From: an uncultured Gemmiger sp.
GTDB lineage: Bacteria; Bacillota; Clostridia; Oscillospirales; Ruminococcaceae
DNA: 64,000 bases
Assembly: GCA_944382835.1 (NCBI GenBank)
Contig: CALWNP010000007.1
Coordinates: forward strand, 1-64,000
Direction: 5' to 3'
Both the position numbers and the translations under genes were made by a program. Below are positions 16,321 to 23,099 of this stretch, piece after piece. How positions within the stretch are numbered: position 1 is the first letter of the stretch; every line of letters begins with the position of its first letter. The notes under the pieces are model-generated. The model saw only the letters and a list, made by a program, of their open reading frames with translations, did not search any database and was not told the DNA's origin.

Positions 16321-17517
16321 ATGCCCACCATCGCCGTCGTCACCTCCACCCGGGCGGAATACGGCCTGCTGCGCCCGGTGCTGCAAAAGCTTCAGGCCAG
16401 TGCCGCACTGGATCTGGCGCTGGTTGTGATCGGCGCCCACCTCTCGGCCCGGCTGGGCAACACCGTCACCGAGATCGAGGCTTCTGGGCTTCCCATCGCG
16501 GCCCGGCTGCCCATCTTTGACGAGGCCGCGGAGGAACCGGTGGCCCGGACCATTGCCCGGACCATTCAGATGTTTGACCAGTATTTTGCCGAGCACCGGC
16601 CCGATGCCCTGCTGGTGCTGGGGGACCGGTTTGAGATTTTCGCGGTGGCCACCGCTGCGGCGGCCCGCCATATTCCCATCGCCCATATTTCGGGCGGGGA
16701 TGTGACGCTGGGGGCCGCCGACGACTACTACCGCCACTGCATCACCAAAATGGCGGCACTGCACTTTCCCTCCTGCGCCGAAAGCGCCGCCCGTCTGGTC
16801 CGGATGGGCGAAGAACCCAGCCGGGTGTTCTGTGTGGGCGGGCTGGGGGACGAAAACATCCGCACCCTGCCCAAGATGAGCCGGGAGGAGCTCTGCCGCT
16901 CCACCGGTCTGCCGCTGGAACAGCCCTTTGCCCTGGTCACCTTCCATCCCGAAACCGCCGGTGCCCATCTGTACCCGGCGGCGCAGGCCGATGCCCTGTG
17001 TGCCGCCATGGAAGCGGTGCCGGGGGTGTTCTGGCTGGCCACCGGCTCCAATGCCGACGAGGGCGGCCGGCTGTGCAGCGCCCGGCTGCAGGCCTTTGCG
17101 GCGGCCCATCCCGACCGGGCCGCCTTTGTGGAGAGCCTGGGGGCCCGGCGCTATCTCAGCGCCATGGGCTATGCCGCCCTGGTGGCGGGCAATTCCTCCA
17201 GTGGTGTGGTGGAGACCCCCACCTTCGGGGTGCCCACCGTCAACATCGGCAACCGGCAGGCCGGTCGGCCCATCTGTGCCAATATCCTCTGCTGCCCCGC
17301 CCAACAGGACGCCATCGAGGATGCCCTGCGCCGGGCGCTGACCCCGGAGTTTGCCGCCTTGGCCCGCACCGCCTGCAGCCCCTACAACGGCGGCGACACC
17401 AGCGGCAAGATTCTGCGGGTGCTGGAACGTTTGGTGCCCGACCCGGCGCTTGCCGCCCCCAAAGCCTTTTATGACGGCGCGGTGCCGCCGTTTGATCCGA
17501 TGCAAGAAGGAGTGTAA
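16321..17517 (+). CDS. legG: Hydrolysing NDP-sugar 2-epimerase (NeuC/LegG family)
   Basis: A 398-residue enzyme that removes the nucleotide and inverts C2 of an NDP-N-acyl-amino sugar, giving the mannose-configured substrate of the synthase. The start reads VVTSTRAEYGLLRPVL, followed by LVLGDRFEIFA, IAHISGGDVTLGA, LVTFHPET and the late GNSSSGVVETPTFGVPTVNIGNRQ block, all typical of NeuC. AGGAGG lies upstream. Four bases separate it from the first oxidoreductase. GDP-sugar use would fit the PtmE-like neighbour. Confidence 0.9.
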   Translation: MPTIAVVTSTRAEYGLLRPVLQKLQASAALDLALVVIGAHLSARLGNTVTEIEASGLPIAARLPIFDEAAEEPVARTIARTIQMFDQYFAEHRPDALLVLGDRFEIFAVATAAAARHIPIAHISGGDVTLGAADDYYRHCITKMAALHFPSCAESAARLVRMGEEPSRVFCVGGLGDENIRTLPKMSREELCRSTGLPLEQPFALVTFHPETAGAHLYPAAQADALCAAMEAVPGVFWLATGSNADEGGRLCSARLQAFAAAHPDRAAFVESLGARRYLSAMGYAALVAGNSSSGVVETPTFGVPTVNIGNRQAGRPICANILCCPAQQDAIEDALRRALTPEFAALARTACSPYNGGDTSGKILRVLERLVPDPALAAPKAFYDGAVPPFDPMQEGV

Positions 17518-17521
17518 AAGG

Positions 17522-18511
17522 ATGAAATTGTTGATCGTCGGCCTGGGAAGCATGGGCAAACGCCGCGCACGTCTGAGCCGCGGGATGTTTGCCTCCCGGG
17601 GCCAGGATTTGACCATTGCCGGGGTGGACAGCGCCCCCGCCCGCCGGGAGGAAGCCCTCTCGCTGAAGCTGGTGGATACCGCCTATGCCTCCATTCAGGA
17701 AGCCGTAGATTCCGCCGCCCCTGAGGCAGCGCTGGTCTGCACCTCCCCTCTCAGCCATGCCGCCATCATCTCGGAGCTGCTGGACGCCGGGCTGCCGGTC
17801 TTCACCGAGCTGAACCTGGTCCGGGATGGCTATGAGGAAAACATGGCCAAGGCCAGGGAGAAGGGGCTGCTGCTCTTCCTCTCCTCCACCATGCTCTATC
17901 GCCGGGAAACCCAGTACATCAAGAGCCAGGTGGCCGAGTTCGGCCGCCCGGTCCATTACATCTATCACATCGGGCAGTATCTGCCCGACTGGCACCCTTG
18001 GGAGAACTACAAGAATTTCTTTGTGGGCAACGCCCGCACCGGCGGCGTCCGGGAGATCTTCGGCATTGACCTGCCCTGGCTGCTGGATGCCTTTGGCCCG
18101 GTGGCCCATCTCACCGTCCAGACCGACACCATCAGCCAATTGGGTCTGCCCTACCCCGACTGTGCCACCCTGCTGCTCCGCCACGAAAACGGCAACCAGG
18201 GGGTACTGGCCGCCGATGTGGTCAGCCCCAAGGCGGTGCGCAGCTTTGAATGTTTCGGGGACGGGCTGCACCTCTTCTGGGAGGGCAATCCCAAGGCGCT
18301 GTATCGCTTTGCCGACGGGGAGAAACAACCGGTGAACACCTACGAGAGCTTCACCCACGATGCCCGTTACAGCGACAACATTGTGGAAAACGCCTATGTG
18401 GACGAGCTGGACAATTTTTTTGCCGCCCTGGCCGGCCAACAGCAGCCCCGCTGGAGCTTTGAAAAGGATCTGGCGGCCATCGACCTGATGGATGCCGTGG
18501 AACGGGCCTGA
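17522..18511 (+). CDS. Gfo/Idh/MocA-family oxidoreductase (first of two)
   Basis: A 329-residue NAD(P)-dependent oxidoreductase. The Rossmann motif VGLGSMGKRRAR is at residues 5-16. A TELNLVRD segment near 94 occupies the place of the usual EKP motif, which is altered here (no Lys-Pro). The C-terminal half is the alpha/beta substrate domain. The start is four bases after the NeuC-like stop. Gfo/Idh proteins recur in nonulosonate loci, but the reaction of this one is not clear. The altered EKP motif may mean a changed or lost redox role. Confidence 0.82.
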   Translation: MKLLIVGLGSMGKRRARLSRGMFASRGQDLTIAGVDSAPARREEALSLKLVDTAYASIQEAVDSAAPEAALVCTSPLSHAAIISELLDAGLPVFTELNLVRDGYEENMAKAREKGLLLFLSSTMLYRRETQYIKSQVAEFGRPVHYIYHIGQYLPDWHPWENYKNFFVGNARTGGVREIFGIDLPWLLDAFGPVAHLTVQTDTISQLGLPYPDCATLLLRHENGNQGVLAADVVSPKAVRSFECFGDGLHLFWEGNPKALYRFADGEKQPVNTYESFTHDARYSDNIVENAYVDELDNFFAALAGQQQPRWSFEKDLAAIDLMDAVERA

Positions 18512-18586
18512 TCCCCCTTCCCCTTTTGCCGCCCGCTGGCCCTGTGCCGCGGTGCAGCCCCATTTTTTGAAGAAGGAGTCCTTCTC

Positions 18587-19540
18587 ATGCGCACGATTAC
18601 CGCGCTCTTCATCGGTCTCGGCTCCATCGGGACGAGACATCTGAAAAACATGGACACCCTTTGCCGCCAGCGGGGCCTGACCCTGCAGGCTGACGCCCTG
18701 CGCAGCGATCTGCAGCGGCCGCTGCGCCCCGGGGTGGAACCGCTGCTCCACGCCCAGTTCACCAGTTTGGAGGACCCCCAGGCGCTGGCACAGTACGACC
18801 TGGCCTTCATCACCAACCCCACCAGTCTGCACGCCCAGGCGCTGGAATGGGTGCGGGGCCGCGCCGGGGCACTCTTCATCGAAAAGCCCATCTTTTCGGC
18901 AGAACAGCGGGACCTGGATCTGTCCGCTTTGCTGGACCCCGGCCAAAAGGCCTATGTGGCCGCCCCCATGCGATGGTGCGGCACCATGCTGGCCCTCAAG
19001 AAAGTACTGCCCACCCTGCACCCCTACTGTGCCCGGGTGATCTGCTCCTCCTATCTGCCGGACTGGCGGCCGGGGGTGGACTACCGCACCGTGTACAGCG
19101 CCCACCGGGCACTGGGCGGCGGGGTGACCATCGATCTGATCCACGAGTGGGATTATCTGGTGGACCTGTTCGGGGTACCCCAGGAAATTCATAATTTCAA
19201 GGGGACCTACTCCGACCTGGAGATCGACTCGGATGATCTCTCGGTCTACATCGCCCGCTATCCCTCTTTCCTGGCCGAGGTCCATCTGGACTACTTTGGC
19301 CGGGGCTACCGCCGGGCCATCGAGCTGTTCTGCAAGGATGGCAGCGCGGTGGCGGATTTCGGTGCCGGTACCCTGACGTTGCCTGACGGCAGCGTGCAGC
19401 ACTGCGAGGAGGATGTGAACCAGCGGTATCTGCGGGAGATGGCTTACTTCCTGGACTACGCCCAGGGCAGCGAGCGCCAGAGCTGCAACCCGCCCGCCAT
19501 GGCACTGAATGTACTGAAACTGACTTTGGGAGAGATTTGA
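18587..19540 (+). CDS. Gfo/Idh/MocA-family oxidoreductase (second of two)
   Basis: A 317-residue paralogue of the preceding gene. It has the Rossmann motif IGLGSIGTRHL at residues 8-18 and an intact FIEKPIFS segment. In this family the Lys of EKP is the usual catalytic residue. AGAAGGAG stands upstream of the ATG, 75 bases after the previous stop. It is followed after one base by the CMP-sugar synthetase. The pairing of one intact and one altered oxidoreductase suggests they act as partners, or that only this one is catalytic; both are inference. The exact substrate in the pathway is unknown. Confidence 0.82.
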   Translation: MRTITALFIGLGSIGTRHLKNMDTLCRQRGLTLQADALRSDLQRPLRPGVEPLLHAQFTSLEDPQALAQYDLAFITNPTSLHAQALEWVRGRAGALFIEKPIFSAEQRDLDLSALLDPGQKAYVAAPMRWCGTMLALKKVLPTLHPYCARVICSSYLPDWRPGVDYRTVYSAHRALGGGVTIDLIHEWDYLVDLFGVPQEIHNFKGTYSDLEIDSDDLSVYIARYPSFLAEVHLDYFGRGYRRAIELFCKDGSAVADFGAGTLTLPDGSVQHCEEDVNQRYLREMAYFLDYAQGSERQSCNPPAMALNVLKLTLGEI

Positions 19541-19541
19541 A

Positions 19542-20303
19542 ATGAAACGTCTGCTCATCACCATCTGCGGCCGTGCCGGCAGCAAGGGGTTCAAGAACAA
19601 GAACCTGAAAACCTTCTGCGGCAAGCCGCTGGTCTACTATTCCCTGAGCGCGGCAATGCTCTTTGCCGCCCAGCACCCCGAACTGCAGATTGACTTTGCC
19701 CTGAACACCGATAGCCCCGAGCTGGCCAAGCTGGTGGAGGAGAAATACCCCGAGGTGGTCTTTCTGCCCCGCAGCGAGGCCCTGGGCGGCGACAAGGTGC
19801 CCAAGATGGCGGTCTACCAGGACAGCCTGGCCCGGATGGAGGAAAAGACCGGCGCCCCCTATGATGCCCTGATGGATCTGGACATCACCAGCCCGCTGCG
19901 CACTGCCCAGGACATCGAGAACGCCTTTGCCAAAAAGGCCAAGCGCCCCGACCTGGACCTGGTGTTCAGCGTCACCGAGGCCCGCCGCAACCCCTGGTTC
20001 AACATGGTGAAGGTGGTGGACGACCATGTGGAGCAGGTCATCCAGAGCGAGTTCACCGGCCGCCAGCAGGCCCCCGAGGTCTATGATGTGAATGCCTCCA
20101 TCTATGTCTTCAAGCGGGATTTCCTGGCCAACAACACCGACGGCATGCTCTGGCGGGGCAAGATCGGGGTGTCGGTGATGATGGACACCGGCATCATCGA
20201 CATTGACAGCGAGGCGGATTATCTGCTGATGGAGGCCATTGCCGCCCATCTCTACGCCCATTATCCGGCGTTTGCCCAGGTACAGGAGAACATCCGTGGA
20301 TGA
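19542..20303 (+). CDS. legF: CMP-nonulosonate cytidylyltransferase (NeuA/LegF family)
   Basis: A 253-residue enzyme that activates the nonulosonic acid with CTP for transfer to surface glycans. The N-terminal nucleotide loop reads CGRAGSKGFKNKNLK (a variant of the ARxGSKGxxxKN consensus). DLDITSPLRT is the metal/CTP site, FSVTEARRNPWFN follows, and DTGIIDIDSEADYLLME ends the family core. It is a single-domain form without the extra C-terminal esterase of some NeuA proteins. Its stop lies inside the start of the next gene (8-base overlap), which ties the exporter-like pair to this operon. Confidence 0.9.
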   Translation: MKRLLITICGRAGSKGFKNKNLKTFCGKPLVYYSLSAAMLFAAQHPELQIDFALNTDSPELAKLVEEKYPEVVFLPRSEALGGDKVPKMAVYQDSLARMEEKTGAPYDALMDLDITSPLRTAQDIENAFAKKAKRPDLDLVFSVTEARRNPWFNMVKVVDDHVEQVIQSEFTGRQQAPEVYDVNASIYVFKRDFLANNTDGMLWRGKIGVSVMMDTGIIDIDSEADYLLMEAIAAHLYAHYPAFAQVQENIRG

Positions 20304-21054
20304 TCGTGCGCTGAATCTGGTCATGGAGGCCGGCAAGACCATGCTGGCCAACGGCGGTGAGGTTTTCCGTGCCCAGGATACCATGGACATCATGGCCCGC
20401 AGCCTGGGGGTGGAGGATTTCAACGTCTATGTGCTGACCAACGGAATTTTTGCCTCGGCCCAGGGCGGCACCGTCAACGCGGTGCGGCACATTCCCTCCG
20501 TCAGCATCCATCTGGGCCGGGTGGAGGCGGTCAACGCCATCTCCCGGGATCTGGCTGCCGGACGGCTGGACCTGGACGGCGCCGAGGCGGCACTGGCAGC
20601 GGCGGTGGCACTGCCCCCCACCCGCTTTGCAGCCCGGCTGCTGTCTGCCGCCGTGGGCTCCGGGTGTTTTGCCTTTCTGTTTGGGGGCGGCGGGCCGGAG
20701 ATCTGCATGGCGCTGATGGCCGGCTTTGCCGAGTCGGTGCTGACCCACCTGATCCGGCTGAGCGGTTCCAGCCGGATTTTCTCCGACATTCTGGCCGCCT
20801 GGCTTTGCACCACCCTGGTGCTGCTGGGAAGGATGGCGCTGCCCGGTCTGGACGCCAACACCGCCATCATCGGCGCCCTGATGGTGCTGACCCCCGGTGT
20901 AGCCCTGACCATGGGCATCCGGGATTTCATAAATGCCGACTATCTTTCGGGAACCATCCGGCTGTTTGACGCGGTGCTGGTGGCGGGATGCCTGGCCTGC
21001 GGCGTGGCCCTGGCCTATCTGCTGGCCAACGTACTGCTGGGGGTGGTGCCATGA
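20296..21054 (+). CDS. ThrE-type threonine/serine exporter, N-terminal half
   Basis: A 252-residue membrane protein of the DUF1212/ThrE N-terminal type. A soluble front part (1-110: EAGKTMLANGGEVFRAQDTM, then a short IFASAQGG strand) precedes about five membrane helices (about 115-250), including the LTPGVALTMGIRDF loop. The GTG start at 20296 has AGGAG seven bases upstream and overlaps legF. It overlaps the second half-protein by ATGA. Corynebacterium ThrE is one chain with both halves; Firmicutes often have them split, as here. Amino-acid export is the family function; a link to the sugar pathway is only positional. Confidence 0.82.
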   Translation: MDDRALNLVMEAGKTMLANGGEVFRAQDTMDIMARSLGVEDFNVYVLTNGIFASAQGGTVNAVRHIPSVSIHLGRVEAVNAISRDLAAGRLDLDGAEAALAAAVALPPTRFAARLLSAAVGSGCFAFLFGGGGPEICMALMAGFAESVLTHLIRLSGSSRIFSDILAAWLCTTLVLLGRMALPGLDANTAIIGALMVLTPGVALTMGIRDFINADYLSGTIRLFDAVLVAGCLACGVALAYLLANVLLGVVP

Positions 21055-21527
21055 CCTTGCAGGAATTTGCCTCCCTGGTGATCCAGTTTGTGGTTGCCAT
21101 GATCGCCACCATCTGCTTCAGCATCAGCTTTCAGGTGCCCCGCCGCCACTATCTGGCCTGCGGCGAGACCGGCGCGGTGGGGTGGCTGGTCTATATCGTC
21201 TGCACCGCCGCGGGGTTGTCGGCGCCGGTGGCTACCCTGGTGGCGGCCCTGCCCCTGACCGCCTGTTCCCGGCTGTTTGCCATCCGGCACAAGGCCCCCA
21301 TCACCCTGTTTTTGCTCTGCGGCATCTTCCCGCTGGTGCCCGGTGCCGGCATCTATTATACCGCCTACTACTTTTTGCAGAACGCCCAGAGCCTGTGCCT
21401 GGACAAAGGGGTGGAGACCCTCAAGATTGCGGTGGCCCTGGCGTTGGGCATCGCGCTGGTCTGCAGCCTTCCCCTGCCCAAACAGATCAGTCTGCGGCAA
21501 TACAACGGTCCCAAACAGTCCCGATAA
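21051..21527 (+). CDS. ThrE-type exporter, C-terminal half (ThrE_2-like)
   Basis: A 158-residue integral membrane protein with about four to five helices. It has a SISFQVPRRHYLACGETGAVGW front segment (shared by small ThrE_2 partners) and a FPLVPGAGIYYTAYYF motif. It is translationally coupled to the N-terminal half (ATGA) and closes the operon before a strong terminator. Together the two would rebuild a complete ThrE-like transporter. Confidence 0.82.
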   Translation: MTLQEFASLVIQFVVAMIATICFSISFQVPRRHYLACGETGAVGWLVYIVCTAAGLSAPVATLVAALPLTACSRLFAIRHKAPITLFLLCGIFPLVPGAGIYYTAYYFLQNAQSLCLDKGVETLKIAVALALGIALVCSLPLPKQISLRQYNGPKQSR

Positions 21528-21576
21528 CAAAACCCGCGTTTTCCAGCCCAGTATGGCTGAGAAAACGCGGGTTTTG
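21528..21576. terminator. Bidirectional terminator
   Basis: A perfect 16-bp stem (21528-21543 against 21561-21576, CAAAACCCGCGTTTTC) has T-rich ends both ways. It separates the rightward nonulosonate/ThrE operon from the leftward small gene. Confidence 0.85.
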
Positions 21577-21581
21577 TCGGC

Positions 21582-22025
21582 TTAGATAAACTCCCGCCAG
21601 GTCTGCTCGGCGGAGGCCTGGAAGTCGCACAGTTCCTGCATCAGTTTGCGGGCGCCGGGGCTGGCCTCGGGATAATCACTTTCGGCCCGTTTGCAGTCCA
21701 TCACACCCTGCCCGCTGCCCTCGGCCAGCATGGTGGCCAGGTTGCGGGAGCTCTTGTCCAGCATGGTGCGGGTGCGGATGCCCATGCTCACACTCATCCG
21801 GGCGGCAGCACTCTGCCCCTTGGCGTGGGCTCCGATGGCATCCAGCGCGGTGTGGGCCTGCTGGTTGATGCGGCGGTACTCGTTTTTCTGGCGCAGCATC
21901 TCGGTTTTCAGGGCCTGGTCATGGGTCAGGCCCATCATCTCCTCCAGGGTGTTCTTGCCCATCTCTGTGTTCTGGACAATCTCCTGGAGCATCTTTTCAT
22001 TGTCGGTCTGGTGGTCTTGCGGCAT
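21582..22025 (-). CDS. Uncharacterised helical protein
   Basis: A 147-residue soluble protein with no recognised domain. It is predicted to be almost entirely alpha-helical and is rich in Gln, Met and Ala (EMMGLTHDQALKTEMLRQ and similar stretches), with no signal peptide or membrane segment. The pattern of heptad-like hydrophobics suggests a helical bundle, perhaps ferritin-like, but no metal-ligand EXXH pairs stand out. The start at 22025 has AGGGGG upstream, and this site is buried in a potential RNA hairpin. It lies downstream of the degenerate GGDEF gene on the same strand. Function unknown. Confidence 0.7.
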   Translation of the reverse strand: MPQDHQTDNEKMLQEIVQNTEMGKNTLEEMMGLTHDQALKTEMLRQKNEYRRINQQAHTALDAIGAHAKGQSAAARMSVSMGIRTRTMLDKSSRNLATMLAEGSGQGVMDCKRAESDYPEASPGARKLMQELCDFQASAEQTWREFI

Positions 22026-22033
22026 ACAAAATA

Positions 22034-22100
22034 CCCCCTGTGTACAGCATAGTTTCGGGAAGTCAACCGGCTTCCTGTTCTAGTATGCGTACCCAGGGGG
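22034..22100 (-). promoter_or_regulatory. Inverted repeat that can hide the ribosome-binding site of the helical-protein gene
   Basis: 22034-22050 pairs with 22085-22100 (15 base pairs, one mismatch, one bulge). The CCCCCTG arm pairs with the CAGGGGG that serves as ribosome-binding site. A TTGACT/TACACA promoter-like pair (16-base spacer) lies in the loop. A readthrough transcript would carry both arms; one started in the loop would not. Confidence 0.45.
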
Positions 22101-22119
22101 ATTGCTATTCAGAGATTGC

Positions 22120-22917
22120 TTACAGCCGACGGATGGCCAGCGAGAGCATCATATCCCAGTTGCCGGTCTCGGCCCAATCGGACCCGGCCACCGAGACGGT
22201 GAACTCACTGCGGCGGGAAAGGGTGATGTTGAAGGTGCGGCGGGAGTTGGACAGCGCCTGGCGGAGCTGATCCACCATGGTGCGGGCGTCGATCCCCACC
22301 GAAACCACCAGGAAGATCCCGTCTTCCAGCCGGACCAGGGTACTCTTGTCCTGGTCCATGCCCACGGCGATCTGCAGGATGCCGGCGGCGGTGTTCAGGC
22401 AACGGTCAGCGGCCGCGGCCCCTTCCTGGTTGCAAAGATCGGCGTACTCGTTGACATGGACCGCCACGGCGCTGACCTTTTCCCCTTTGCCGGCCTGTTC
22501 GGTGATGTAGTTACGGTAGCTGGCATCCAGAAAACTGCGGTTGTACACCCCGGTGACATAATCCCGGCGCAGCTCCTCCCGGTACTGGGCCAGCAGCCGC
22601 AAGAAGGAGTTGGCTTCCCGGCTGTTGGTGGGCATGGTCTGGGGCAAATCACGCACCCCGGCCAGCACACAAGGCCGTTTTTCCACCCGGATGGCCTGGT
22701 AAAAAATCATCACCACGCTCTCACCGCGGCAAAGCGGCATCCAGGCGCGGCCGGCAGCGTCCAACGGCGGCACCGTCTCGGCCGGGCCGGTGGGCTCCAT
22801 CGTCTTGGGGTCCAGCCGCATGGTTGCGGCCGGGTCCACCAGGACCACTTCATCGAACATTTGTCCCAGCGCCGCCATCTGGACGGCCAGCTGTTCCCGC
22901 GTATACTCCTGCGTCAT
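22120..22917 (-). CDS. Degenerate GGDEF-domain protein
   Basis: A 265-residue cytosolic protein. Residues 1-110 show no known sensor. Residues 118-265 follow the diguanylate cyclase fold: DYVTGVYNRSF (119-129) matches the DxLTGLxNR entry, and VRLEDGIFLVV (195-205) is where RxGGDEF should be. The signature reads EDGIF instead of GGDEF, so cyclase activity is very unlikely. Such proteins act as c-di-GMP or GTP sensors, or have other roles. GAGGAAAGAG stands before the start. It lies upstream of the helical-protein gene, perhaps as one operon. Confidence 0.75.
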   Translation of the reverse strand: MTQEYTREQLAVQMAALGQMFDEVVLVDPAATMRLDPKTMEPTGPAETVPPLDAAGRAWMPLCRGESVVMIFYQAIRVEKRPCVLAGVRDLPQTMPTNSREANSFLRLLAQYREELRRDYVTGVYNRSFLDASYRNYITEQAGKGEKVSAVAVHVNEYADLCNQEGAAAADRCLNTAAGILQIAVGMDQDKSTLVRLEDGIFLVVSVGIDARTMVDQLRQALSNSRRTFNITLSRRSEFTVSVAGSDWAETGNWDMMLSLAIRRL

Positions 22918-22938
22918 CTGCTCTTTCCTCGCTTTGAA

Positions 22939-22998
22939 GTGCTAAACTCATTGTGCACCACTGGGTGCTAAACATCGATCCATAACGAAATAATCTTA
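22939..22998 (-). promoter_or_regulatory. Promoter and direct repeats upstream of the GGDEF-like gene
   Basis: Leftward TGGTAAGAT (extended -10, hexamer 22998-22993). Two copies of GTGCTAAAC on the plus strand (22939-22947 and 22965-22973) lie 26 bases apart between promoter and gene and may be a binding site. The remaining 100 bases to 23099 show nothing else clear. Confidence 0.35.
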
Positions 22999-23099
22999 CC
23001 ATGAATCGCAAATTTTGCCTAGATTTTCCTTTCACAAAGAATTGCTCAAAAAAATGAGGAATACTGGGCGGGATTGACAAAATCAGTCCATTATCCCAA

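Noticed and set aside
17240..19624. A 794-codon open frame on the minus strand, opposite the nonulosonate genes
   Set aside because: It covers three clearly recognisable plus-strand genes and has no start signal or domain of its own.
23073..23078. A perfect TTGACA on the plus strand downstream of malQ
   Set aside because: There is no -10 at a proper distance and no rightward gene follows.
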